A program made the position numbers and the translations under genes. DNA of 64,000 bases from Pelagibius sp037652055 (GTDB lineage Bacteria > Pseudomonadota > Alphaproteobacteria > Kiloniellales > Kiloniellaceae): NCBI RefSeq assembly GCF_037652055.1, contig NZ_JBBKAH010000002.1, forward strand, positions 62,001 to 126,000, written 5' to 3'. Shown here piece by piece: positions 57,812-64,000 of this stretch (positions are counted from its first letter, which is position 1; each line of letters opens with the position of its first letter). Under the pieces are notes generated by a model. It ran no database searches, was not told the origin of the DNA, and worked only from the letters and a program-made list of their open reading frames with translations.

Positions 57812-59079
57812 TGGCGCAGCTCAGCGACGACTGCTTCGCCCAGGGCGGCCCGCTGATGCGTGTCGACGAGGCGCGCCGGTTGCTGTCAGACACCATCGTG
57901 CCGGTGACCGCCAGCGAGCCCGTGGCCTTGCACGACGCCCTCGGACGCATCCTCGCCGAAGACATCGTCTCGCCGGTCGACATCCCGCCGGCGCCGAACT
58001 CGGCCGTCGACGGCTACGCGGTTTTCCACGCCGACCTCGACCCGGACGGCAATACCCGCTTGCCGGTCTCCGGCCGCGTCACCGCCGGCCAGATGAAGCT
58101 GCCCGAAGCAACGCGCGGCAGCGCGATCCGCATCTTCACCGGCGCGCGGCTTCCCGCCGGTGAGAAGGGCGGCCCCGACACCGTGATGATGCAGGAAGAC
58201 TGCGAGATTGACGGCGATCATGTCGTCGTCCGCCCCGGCATCAAGAAGGGCGCCAATGCGCGCGAGATCGGCGAGGACGTGAAGGCGGGCAGCGTCGTAC
58301 TGCACAAGGGGCAGAAGTTGCGCCCACAGGATGTCGGCCAGGCCGCCGCCGTCGGCCGCCGCGAGGTTCTGGTATCCCGCCGCTTGAAGGTCGGGCTGTT
58401 CTCCACCGGCGACGAACTGCGCGAGCCGGGCAGCGACCTCGAGCCCGGCGCGATCTACGATTCCAACCGCTACACGATCCACGCGCTGCTCACGGGGCTC
58501 GGCTGCGCGGTCGACGACCTCGGTATCCTGCCGGACAAGTTTGATGTCGTGCGCGCAGCACTCGACGAGGCCAGGGGCAGGCACGATCTGCTGGTGACCT
58601 CCGGCGGCGTTTCCGTCGGCGAGGAGGACCACGTGAAGTCCGCCGTCGAGGCGCTGGGCAAGCTGCACCTCTGGCGCCTGGCGGTGAAGCCGGGCCGCCC
58701 CATCGCCCTCGGCCAGGTCGGCCGCGTCCCCTTCGTCGGCCTGCCCGGCAACCCGGTCGCCGTGGTGGTCACCTTCCTCACCATCGTGCGCCCGCTGATC
58801 CTGCGCCTCATGGGCGGCAAGGATGCGCCGCCGCATACCTTCCGCGTGCGCGCCGGCTTCGACCACAAGAAGAAGAAGGACCGCCGCGAGTGGGTGCGCG
58901 CGCATCTAGTCGAGGATGCGTCCGGCGGCCTCACAGCGGAAAAATTCCCGCGCGACGGCGCCGGCATCCTCTCCTCCCTGGTCGCCGCCGACGGCCTCAT
59001 CGAACTGCCCGAGGACTTGACCCGCCTGGAGGCCGGCGCGATGGTCGAATTCCTGCCCTTCAGCGAAGTGGCGCAGTAG
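57811..59079 (+). CDS. moeA: Molybdopterin molybdenumtransferase
   Basis: The 422-residue enzyme inserts molybdate into adenylylated molybdopterin. Family motifs are the first-domain PAPNSAVDGYAV, IFTGARLPAG and DTVMMQEDC, then the MPT-binding MoaB-like domain with LFSTGDELREPG, YDSNRYTI, DLLVTSGGVSVGEEDHV and the loop GLPGNPVAVVVTF. Length is standard. It is coupled to mobB by TAATG. A palindromic repeat separates it from moaD. Confidence 0.96.
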   Translation: MAQLSDDCFAQGGPLMRVDEARRLLSDTIVPVTASEPVALHDALGRILAEDIVSPVDIPPAPNSAVDGYAVFHADLDPDGNTRLPVSGRVTAGQMKLPEATRGSAIRIFTGARLPAGEKGGPDTVMMQEDCEIDGDHVVVRPGIKKGANAREIGEDVKAGSVVLHKGQKLRPQDVGQAAAVGRREVLVSRRLKVGLFSTGDELREPGSDLEPGAIYDSNRYTIHALLTGLGCAVDDLGILPDKFDVVRAALDEARGRHDLLVTSGGVSVGEEDHVKSAVEALGKLHLWRLAVKPGRPIALGQVGRVPFVGLPGNPVAVVVTFLTIVRPLILRLMGGKDAPPHTFRVRAGFDHKKKKDRREWVRAHLVEDASGGLTAEKFPRDGAGILSSLVAADGLIELPEDLTRLEAGAMVEFLPFSEVAQ

Positions 59080-59099
59080 CTATATTGGAAGGGTGGCCC

Positions 59100-59204
59100 A
59101 TCCTTCGAGACGCTTGCTTCGCAAGCTCCTCAGGACGAGGTCAGAGATAAGGATAGAGCCTCACCCTGAGGAGACGCTAAAAGCGCCGTCTCGAAGGGCG
59201 AGGC
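59100..59204. repeat. Dispersed alphaproteobacterial palindromic repeat
   Basis: Nested inverted segments are present: CCTTCGAGACG near 59103 pairs with CGTCTCGAAGG near 59187, and GCTCCTCAGG near 59125 pairs roughly with CCTGAGGAGAC near 59165. The CCTCATCCTGAGGAG / GTCTCGAAGGATGG type is familiar from many alphaproteobacterial intergenic regions. It lies between moeA and moaD, inside a probable operon. Confidence 0.8.
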
Positions 59205-59239
59205 GGGCCGCAGGGCCCGATGGCAAGCCTTAGGAAAGA

Positions 59240-59497
59240 GTGACCGTGAAACTGCTGTATTTCGCCTGGCTGAAGACCAAGACCGGCATGGCCGAGGAGG
59301 ACGTGGCGCTGCCCGAGGGCGTCGCCACGGTCGGCGAGTTGCTGAGCTGGCTGGAAGGGCGCGGGGCCAACTTCGCCGACGCGCTTTCCGACCGCGGCGC
59401 CATCCGCGTCGCCGTGAACCAGAGCTATGCCAAGCCCGGCGATCCCGTCGGGCCCAACGACGAGGTCGCCCTCTTCCCGCCGGTGACGGGAGGCTGA
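59240..59497 (+). CDS. moaD: Molybdopterin synthase sulfur-carrier subunit
   Basis: The 85-residue ubiquitin-like protein carries the thiocarboxylate sulfur used to make molybdopterin. It ends in the required Gly-Gly (FPPVTGG) and contains LLYFAWLKTKTG and AVNQSYA. GTG at 59240 or 59246 could start it; AGGAAA lies upstream. It forms the synthase with MoaE, encoded 131 nt downstream beyond a strong palindrome. Confidence 0.94.
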   Translation: MTVKLLYFAWLKTKTGMAEEDVALPEGVATVGELLSWLEGRGANFADALSDRGAIRVAVNQSYAKPGDPVGPNDEVALFPPVTGG

Positions 59498-59523
59498 CTC
59501 TTGTTCTCGCTGCGCTCGATTTC

Positions 59524-59603
59524 CGGCTCCGGCCCGCTCCCCCTCCCGGCCACCCATAGGATACTACCGTGGGGTGGCCGGGAGGGGGAGCGGGCCGGAG
59601 CCG
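59524..59603. repeat. Perfect 32-bp inverted repeat between moaD and moaE
   Basis: Bases 59524-59555 are exactly complementary to 59572-59603, leaving a 16-nt loop (ATAGGATACTACCGTG). The arms are extremely GC-rich (core CCCGCTCCCCCTCCCGGCC). No U-tract follows, so it is not a classical terminator. It is probably a REP-like palindromic element or an RNA-processing structure inside the operon. Confidence 0.9.
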
Positions 59604-59628
59604 CCCTTCCCGAAGGCAAGCATAAGCA

Positions 59629-60102
59629 ATGAGCATCCGCGTCCAGGCAGAAGACTTCGATGTCGGCCAGCAAATGGCCAGGCTCACCGACGGCAATCAT
59701 GCCATCGGCGGCGTTGCCGTCTTCGTCGGCCTGGTGCGCGATCTGGCGGGTGGCAGCGAAATCTCCGCCATGACGCTGGAACACTACCCGGCGATGACCG
59801 AGAAGATGCTGGCCGAGATCGAGGCAGAAGCGAAAGAACGCTGGCCGCTGGAGGCGAGCCTCATCATCCACCGCTACGGCCGCCTGGAGCCCGGTGATCA
59901 GATTGTGATGGTCGCCACCGCCTCCGCCCACCGCCAGGCCGCCTTCGAAGCCTGCGAATTCCTCATGGACTGGCTGAAGACCAAGGCCCCCTTCTGGAAG
60001 CTGGAAGAGACCGAAGAGGGCGCCCAGTGGGTCGACGCCCGCGACAGCGACGACACCGCCGCCGCCCGCTGGGTCAAGAAGGACCCCGACGCGGCGGAAT
60101 GA
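59629..60102 (+). CDS. moaE: Molybdopterin synthase catalytic subunit
   Basis: The 157-residue subunit converts precursor Z to molybdopterin with MoaD sulfur. It shows GGVAVFVGLVRDL, LEHYPAMTEKML, IIHRYGRLEPGDQIVMVA, SAHRQAAFEACEFLMDWLK and the catalytic Lys region KTKAPFWKLE. Length is normal. With moaD, moeA and mobB it covers the later steps of the cofactor pathway; moaA, moaB and moaC are not in the window. Confidence 0.95.
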   Translation: MSIRVQAEDFDVGQQMARLTDGNHAIGGVAVFVGLVRDLAGGSEISAMTLEHYPAMTEKMLAEIEAEAKERWPLEASLIIHRYGRLEPGDQIVMVATASAHRQAAFEACEFLMDWLKTKAPFWKLEETEEGAQWVDARDSDDTAAARWVKKDPDAAE

Positions 60103-60115
60103 AGAGCGCACCCGC

Positions 60116-60301
60116 CTGAGAGCCCAAACCGACAAATTCTACGACAAGTACCGGACAACGGTTATCGTTTCGGGCACCAATCGCTTCTATGTCGTGGCAA
60201 ACTGGGTTTCTATCGAAGAAAACCAGCTCGATATCTACGAAACGCCTTATGGAAGCATCGGTTGGCTTCGTAAAGGCTTCGATGCCGCGCCAAAGGAATA
60301 G
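60116..60301 (+). pseudogene. Coding-like remnant without start codon
   Basis: A frame of 61 codons reads TDKFYDKYRTTVIVSG, NRFYVVANWVSIEENQLDI and YETPYGSIGWLRKGFDAAPKE, and ends at TAG. The residues look like a folded beta-rich C-terminal domain, but the frame continues upstream into moaE in the wrong frame with no ATG, GTG or TTG at a sensible place. GC content is lower than in neighbours. It is probably the 3' remnant of a gene whose 5' part was lost. The family is not recognised. The rest of 60302-60390 holds nothing evident. Confidence 0.4.
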
Positions 60302-60390
60302 TCGGCCTCACTTAGCCGAGCTCCTTCGCCTCACCCCCAGGCCCTGTCGCCGGATTGGCAGCCATGGACAGCCCCGCAAAGGGCGCCTAG

Positions 60391-60415
60391 TATTGAAAGG
60401 TAATACCTGGCAATA
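60391..60415. promoter_or_regulatory. Dyad-symmetric operator before the toxin-antitoxin pair
   Basis: A 25-bp interrupted palindrome lies 14 nt before the antitoxin ATG: outer arms TATTG/CAATA and inner arms AGGTA/TACCT around a central A. Ribbon-helix-helix antitoxins bind such sites to autorepress the operon. Confidence 0.65.
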
Positions 60416-60429
60416 ACGGAACCTCCCCG

Positions 60430-60702
60430 ATGGCCACCTCGGTCAAGCTCGATGTGGAACTTGCGGACCGCCTGAAGCGCCTGGCCGGGCGCCGTCAACG
60501 CTCGCCGCACGCGCTGATGCGCGAGGCGATCCGCGAGTACGTCGAGCGCGAGGAAGCCCGCGAGCGCTTCAAGGAGGAGGCGCTGGCTTCCTGGACCGCC
60601 TTTCAGGAGACCGGGCGGCACCTCAGCGGCGACGAACTGCGCGACTGGCTGGAGACCTGGGGTAGTGACGCGGAGACGGAAACCCCCGATTGCCACGAGT
60701 AG
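60430..60702 (+). CDS. Ribbon-helix-helix antitoxin (ParD/CopG-like)
   Basis: The 90-residue protein opens with the ribbon-helix-helix (MATSVKLDVELADRLKRLA, RSPHALMREAIREYVER) used for DNA binding and dimerisation. An acidic C-terminal tail (GDELRDWLETWGSDAE) would wrap the toxin. It overlaps the downstream RelE/ParE toxin gene by 13 nt and sits behind a palindromic operator, the standard arrangement of type II toxin-antitoxin modules. Confidence 0.88.
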   Translation: MATSVKLDVELADRLKRLAGRRQRSPHALMREAIREYVEREEARERFKEEALASWTAFQETGRHLSGDELRDWLETWGSDAETETPDCHE

Positions 60703-60983
60703 TCGTTACCGAAGGGGCAGCACGGGGGCTGGAAATCAGTCGAGGGTTCCTGGCGCAGAAGAACCCGGAGGCGGCCCGCCGCGCGGCGCAAGCCATTCTC
60801 CGGCAATTCGAATTGCTGGAACACCACCCGGCCATGGGCAGGCCGCTGGACGACGTTGCAGACCTGCGGGAACTCCTCATTCCTTTCGGCGATTCAGGCT
60901 ATGTGGCGCTCGATCGCTACGAAGCCTCCCATGACGCCATCTACATTCTCGCTTTTCGACATCAGAAAGAAGCCGGCTACTGA
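60690..60983 (+). CDS. RelE/ParE family toxin
   Basis: The 97-residue toxin starts at TTG inside the antitoxin gene. The fold markers are VVVTEGAARGLEISRGFL, a helix with ARRAAQAILRQFELLEHHPAMG, and the C-terminal strands ELLIPFGDSGYVALDRYE and IYILAFRHQKEAGY, closer to ParE (gyrase poison) than to RelE mRNA nucleases. The target is inferred from similarity only. Confidence 0.87.
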   Translation: MPRVVVTEGAARGLEISRGFLAQKNPEAARRAAQAILRQFELLEHHPAMGRPLDDVADLRELLIPFGDSGYVALDRYEASHDAIYILAFRHQKEAGY

Positions 60984-61055
60984 CCGCCACCCGCTGAGTG
61001 AAGGAAGCCCCCGACGTGGCGGAGTAGGACACCCTGGCCGATCGAAGCGTGGCGG

Positions 61056-61451
61056 CTAGAAGGCTTCGACAATCAAATCGACAGACCGACCTTTGACCTC
61101 AAGCCGGAAACTATCAGCAACCTTTGCCGCCCCCACTTCCATCACGAACCCGCGTCCGTCGCCGCCGAGGTTCATAACGTCGATGTCGCCAACGTCCTTG
61201 TATTCGTCCATTGCAGGATTCCACTGCGGATCGTGACGCGCTGAAGGGAGACCGCTCACCTGTTGGGGTCCGCTGACGGAAAGACGTGCCGTCTTGTAGC
61301 AGCCGACATGCTTCTTCTCATCGAAGGGCTCAAACAGCGGGTGATCGCGCCGTAAATGAACATCAACGTAAAGGACCAGCAGGTCGTCCGTCTTTTCCCA
61401 GCCCAGCAGCCAGGAATCCTCCCACCAGATCTCGTCGAGTTGGTCGATCAT
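61056..61451 (-). CDS. Hypothetical acidic 131-residue protein
   Basis: I do not recognise this family. The product is acidic and Trp-rich at the start (MIDQLDEIWWEDSWLLGWE), with predicted strands DDLLVLYVDVHLRRD and FRLEVKGRSVDLIVEAF. No signal peptide or membrane helix is seen. Lower-GC codons and its place beside a toxin-antitoxin module and a gene remnant suggest acquired DNA. Its size and composition resemble bacterial immunity proteins, but that is only a guess. Confidence 0.6.
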   Translation of the reverse strand: MIDQLDEIWWEDSWLLGWEKTDDLLVLYVDVHLRRDHPLFEPFDEKKHVGCYKTARLSVSGPQQVSGLPSARHDPQWNPAMDEYKDVGDIDVMNLGGDGRGFVMEVGAAKVADSFRLEVKGRSVDLIVEAF

Positions 61452-61486
61452 CAGGCGAGCGCCTGAATCCAGGTAGAAACGGCGGC

Positions 61487-61987
61487 CTACCCCTCGTACT
61501 TGATCGCCATGACCTCCAACTCCTGGTCGCCGGCTGGGCGTTTCCAGGTGATGCTGTCGCCGACCTCGGCGCCGTCGAGGGCGCGGGCCAGCGGCGAGAC
61601 GTAGGAGACCTTGCCGTTCTGCGGCTCGGCCTCGTCCTCGCCGACGATCTGGTAGTCGTGCGGCTTGCCGTCCTCGTCCTCGACCGTCACCACGGCGCCG
61701 AAGGCGACCTTGTCGCGCGGCTGCTTAGCGGGGTCGACCAGGATCGCCGTGCGCAAGCGTTCCTCCCAGTAGCGGACCTCCTGCTCGACGCGCGGCAGGT
61801 GCGACTGGCTGGACAGTTCGGTGCCGTGCTCCTTCAGCTTCGCGCGCTCGGCCTCGTACTGCTTCACCTTGTCGCGCAGCATCTGAAGCCCCGCCGGGGT
61901 GACGAAGTTGGGATGCTCGCTGACCGGCAGGTCGACCTTCTCTTCCGGCGTACCGGCGTCGTCTTCCTTCACGAAAGCACGGGACAT
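61487..61987 (-). CDS. GreA/GreB family elongation factor, GreB-like
   Basis: The 166-residue protein starts MSRAFVKEDDA, followed by a coiled-coil segment of about 65 residues (VTPAGLQMLRDKVKQYEAER to EVRYWEERLRTAIL) and the FKBP-like C-terminal domain (KVSYVSPLARALDGAEVGDSI). It is the second Gre family member in the window, beside canonical GreA. The coiled-coil tip lacks the DLSENAEY stretch, so cleavage stimulation may differ. AGGAGA precedes the ATG. Confidence 0.87.
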   Translation of the reverse strand: MSRAFVKEDDAGTPEEKVDLPVSEHPNFVTPAGLQMLRDKVKQYEAERAKLKEHGTELSSQSHLPRVEQEVRYWEERLRTAILVDPAKQPRDKVAFGAVVTVEDEDGKPHDYQIVGEDEAEPQNGKVSYVSPLARALDGAEVGDSITWKRPAGDQELEVMAIKYEG

Positions 61988-62014
61988 CGAGGAGTCTCCT
62001 TAATTCCCTAAAAA

Positions 62015-62052
62015 TAAAAAAACCGGGCGGCGCCTCCGTTGCGCCGCCCGGT
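62015..62052 (-). terminator. Intrinsic terminator after ilvE
   Basis: On the minus strand a perfect 12-bp stem (ACCGGGCGGCGC / GCGCCGCCCGGT, 7-nt loop) is followed by a run of T residues (TTTTTTATTTTT). It separates ilvE from the GreB-like gene. Confidence 0.93.
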
Positions 62053-62077
62053 CTTCTTAGGACCGATGTCTGCGGCG

Positions 62078-62971
62078 CTAGGCGGCGCTGGCCGCCGCGT
62101 GCTTGCGCACGAGGGCGTCGTAATCGTTCACCAGGTTGCGGGTGATCTCACCCGCCTGAAACGTGTAATTGTCGATCTCGGCCACCGGAGTCACCTCCAC
62201 CGCGGTACCCGTTAGGAAAACTTCCTGTGTCTTCCCGAGTTCCTCCGGCTTGATCGCCCGCTCGATCACCTCGTAGCCGCGCCGCTTGGCGAGGTCGATG
62301 ACCGTACGGCGGGTGATCCCGTCGAGGAAGCAGTCCGGCGTCGGCGTGTGGATCTTGCCGTCCTGCACCAGGAACACGTTGGCACCGGTCGCCTCCGCGA
62401 TCAAGCCGCGGTAATCGAGCATGAGGGCGTCATTGTAGCCCTTGCCCTCGGCCGAATGCTTGGAAAGCGTGCAGATCATGTACAGGCCGGCGGCCTTGGA
62501 GCGGCAAGGCGCGGTTTCCGGCGACGGGCGCTTCCAGTCGGCGATGGTCATGCGGATGCCCTTCATACGGGCCTCCGGCGTGAAATAGGCTGGCCACTGC
62601 CAGGCGGCGACGGCGACGTGGATCTTCGTCTGCTGGGCGGAGACGGCCATCATCTCGCTGCCGCGCCAGGCGACCGGACGCAGGTAGCCGTCCGAAATGC
62701 CGTTGGCCTCCAGCACCGCCATGGCCGCCGCGTCGATCTCCTGGCGGCTGTAGGGCACGTTGAAGCCCAAAAGCTTGCCCGACGCGATCAGACGGTCGTG
62801 GTGCTCCTCCATCTTGAAGATGCGCCCGGCGTAGGAACGCTCTCCTTCGAACACACAGGACCCATAGTGCAGGCCGTGGCTCAGCACGTGCAGCTTGGCG
62901 TCGCGCCACGGGCGCAGCTCGCCATTGTACCAGATGACGCCGTCGCGGTCGTCGAAGGGAATGATGGACAT
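62078..62971 (-). CDS. ilvE: Branched-chain amino acid aminotransferase
   Basis: The 297-residue fold-type IV PLP enzyme performs the last step of Leu, Ile and Val synthesis and the first of their breakdown. The Schiff-base Lys159 is in CRSKAAGLYM. Other motifs are LSHGLHYGSCVFEGERSY, YLRPVAWRGSE, GLIAEATGANVFLVQDG, CFLDGITRRTVIDLA and VFLTGTAVEVTPV. It is divergent from the MarR gene. Amino acid uptake genes in this window may supply its substrates. Confidence 0.95.
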   Translation of the reverse strand: MSIIPFDDRDGVIWYNGELRPWRDAKLHVLSHGLHYGSCVFEGERSYAGRIFKMEEHHDRLIASGKLLGFNVPYSRQEIDAAAMAVLEANGISDGYLRPVAWRGSEMMAVSAQQTKIHVAVAAWQWPAYFTPEARMKGIRMTIADWKRPSPETAPCRSKAAGLYMICTLSKHSAEGKGYNDALMLDYRGLIAEATGANVFLVQDGKIHTPTPDCFLDGITRRTVIDLAKRRGYEVIERAIKPEELGKTQEVFLTGTAVEVTPVAEIDNYTFQAGEITRNLVNDYDALVRKHAAASAA

Positions 62972-63190
62972 GGTCGTTTCGTCCCTAAACCTCAGTTATC
63001 TATCGCCCCCGCCTTAAGCTTCGCCGGAGCCTTATAGATCGTTGCAATGAGCGGCCCAATCCCCCACAAAATGGGGCCACCGTCCGCTCCCCCTATCATC
63101 CCAGGAGAGCCCTGAATTCAGCCCGGAACCTTACGGAATATCCGTCAGCAAGGCTAACCAATCAGAGATTTTTTTCCGTTAATAGTTCCG

Positions 63191-63211
63191 ATTTGATACT
63201 TTCGATCAAAT
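63191..63211. promoter_or_regulatory. Palindrome upstream of the MarR-type gene
   Basis: ATTTGAT and ATCAAAT face each other across a 7-nt spacer about 42 nt before the ATG, in an AT-rich promoter region. It fits an autoregulatory MarR operator. No other structure is evident between ilvE and this gene. Confidence 0.6.
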
Positions 63212-63252
63212 ATTGCTATATCTATGTAACAAGATTAGGCAGATATGTCAAC

Positions 63253-63825
63253 ATGGCTGACGTAAAAGGTGGTCCCAATCCCCTCTTCCTGCGCGAGGAG
63301 GAATTGCGCCAGGCGATGGAGCTGCTGTTCTTCGCCTACCGCGACTTCACCGGCGAGCCGGACCAGATCCTGGCGGACTACGGCTTCGGGCGCGCCCACC
63401 ACCGGGTCATCTACTTCGTCGGCCGCAATCCCGGCATCACCGTGTCCGAGCTGCTGGCCATCCTGCGCATCACCAAGCAGTCGCTCTCGCGGGTGCTCAG
63501 CCAGCTGGTGCAGGACGGCTTCATCACCCAGCGTCCCGGCCTGCACGACCGCCGCCAGCGCCTCCTGGAACTGACCGACAAGGGCCGCGAGCTGGAGCAC
63601 AAGCTGACGGAGCAGCAGCGCATCCGCATCGCCCGCGCCTACCGCGCCGCCGGCGCCGAGGCGGTAGAGGGTTTCCGCACGGTGCTCATCAACATCATCG
63701 ACGAGGCCGACCGCGCCCGCTTCGAGCGTCCCGAGGCACCGGCCAAGGGGCTTGCCCCGAAAAGCCTGGCGGGCAAGCCGGCGCCAGCCAAGCCGTCGCT
63801 CTCGAAGTCAGCCGTCCGCCGTTGA
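63253..63825 (+). CDS. MarR-family transcriptional regulator (PetP-like)
   Basis: The 190-residue regulator has the MarR winged helix: FGRAHHRVIYFVGRNPGITV, ILRITKQSLSRVLSQLVQDG and the wing RPGLHDRRQRLLELTDKG. A basic Ala/Pro/Lys tail of about 35 residues follows the dimer helices. A MarR gene directly followed by an OmpR-type response regulator matches petP-petR of Rhodobacter. The ATG at 63253 is preferred to upstream frames in the AT-rich promoter. Confidence 0.9.
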   Translation: MADVKGGPNPLFLREEELRQAMELLFFAYRDFTGEPDQILADYGFGRAHHRVIYFVGRNPGITVSELLAILRITKQSLSRVLSQLVQDGFITQRPGLHDRRQRLLELTDKGRELEHKLTEQQRIRIARAYRAAGAEAVEGFRTVLINIIDEADRARFERPEAPAKGLAPKSLAGKPAPAKPSLSKSAVRR

Positions 63826-63892
63826 GGCAGCGGCGCCAACACGGCCATCTGTCGCTGGCGGGGCCTGTCGGCCCGGCCTATACTCCGGCCCC

Positions 63893-64000
63893 ATGAGCCA
63901 GCCCGCGAGTCAGCCAGCCAGCGATCACGCCGTGGCGGAACAGCCGCACATCCTGGTCATCGACGACGATACGCGCCTGCGCGACCTGCTGCAGCGCTAT
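63893..64000 (+). CDS. Response regulator, 5' end only (PetR/OmpR-like)
   Basis: The frame opens at the ATG at 63893 and runs off the right edge after 36 codons. After about 18 polar residues comes the start of a receiver domain, ILVIDDDTRLRDLLQRY, including the acidic triplet that binds magnesium. The output domain is beyond the window. The position after a MarR gene suggests PetR. Confidence 0.8.
   Translation, partial: MSQPASQPASDHAVAEQPHILVIDDDTRLRDLLQRY

Noticed and set aside
60189..60416. A 75-codon frame before the toxin-antitoxin pair
   Set aside because: It is out of phase with the better coding-like remnant at 60116-60301 and runs through the palindromic operator.

Overview
The window comes from the chromosome of a GC-rich alphaproteobacterium, most likely a marine Rhodospirillales-type lineage. 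The evidence is GC-ending codons almost throughout, the yqeY-dnaG-rpoD macromolecular synthesis cluster with a typically alphaproteobacterial RpoD, an ELM1-domain protein, a Lrp/LysR/MarR regulator set, dispersed alphaproteobacterial palindromic repeats and a class GN sortase with its single target. No prophage, CRISPR array or intact insertion sequence is visible. Assignments rest on reading motifs and family lengths; no database search was possible.

Layout. (1) 1-2312 is a lower-GC accessory block. It holds two minus-strand cyclase-homology genes that overlap by 17 nt: an intact CRP-like domain fused to a class III nucleotidyl cyclase, and a divergent cyclase homologue that runs off the left edge. 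An inverted array of short repeats resembling IS21-type ends follows, and the block ends at a tRNA-Ile2(CAU) gene. (2) 2461-5296 carries envelope genes (a CHAP lipoprotein, a glycine-zipper lipoprotein, rlpA) and a metallo-beta-lactamase protein. (3) 5386-15573 is core information and nucleotide metabolism: rpoD, dnaG, yqeY, carA, carB, greA. (4) 15774-20416 is a branched-chain amino acid type ABC transporter (livG-F-H-M) with a convergent binding-protein gene. (5) 20565-31625 is a mixed region with an Lrp regulator, the ELM1 protein, a 2OG-Fe(II) oxygenase, an unrecognised 636-residue protein, gloA, an MFS transporter, a SulP permease, and trxB followed by a LysR regulator. (6) 31626-32073 has no gene but holds a run of six hairpins ending in a strong terminator, a candidate small RNA. 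(7) 32074-45293 carries msrP, a sensor kinase, dps, a PadR regulator with DUF2218, an EF-G-like GTPase, argC, a GST, a chemoreceptor, an amidase and an aspartate aminotransferase. (8) 45608-48916 is a sortase system: a VIT/VWA surface protein with an LPQTAT tail, the class GN sortase, and a candidate 48-residue membrane microprotein coupled to it by TAATG. (9) 49013-60102 carries uvrB, msrB, a cation exchanger, folB, an AT-rich stretch with DnaA-box matches, uvrC, pgsA and the molybdenum-cofactor genes mobB, moeA, moaD, moaE. (10) 60116-64000 has a gene remnant, a ParD/ParE-type toxin-antitoxin pair, a hypothetical gene, a second Gre factor, ilvE, and a MarR gene followed by a response regulator cut by the right edge.

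Functional threads. Oxidative and protein repair genes recur (trxB, msrP, msrB, dps, gloA, GST). The molybdenum-cofactor genes would supply MsrP. UvrB and UvrC are two of the three excision-repair subunits. Three convergent gene pairs end in shared palindromic stop codons (CTAG, CTAG, TTAA), which indicates tight packing. The most noteworthy items are the paired cyclase module at the left edge, the multi-hairpin RNA candidate, the sortase-linked microprotein, the possible inner-membrane-anchored MsrP, and the DnaA-box/AT-rich region before uvrC.
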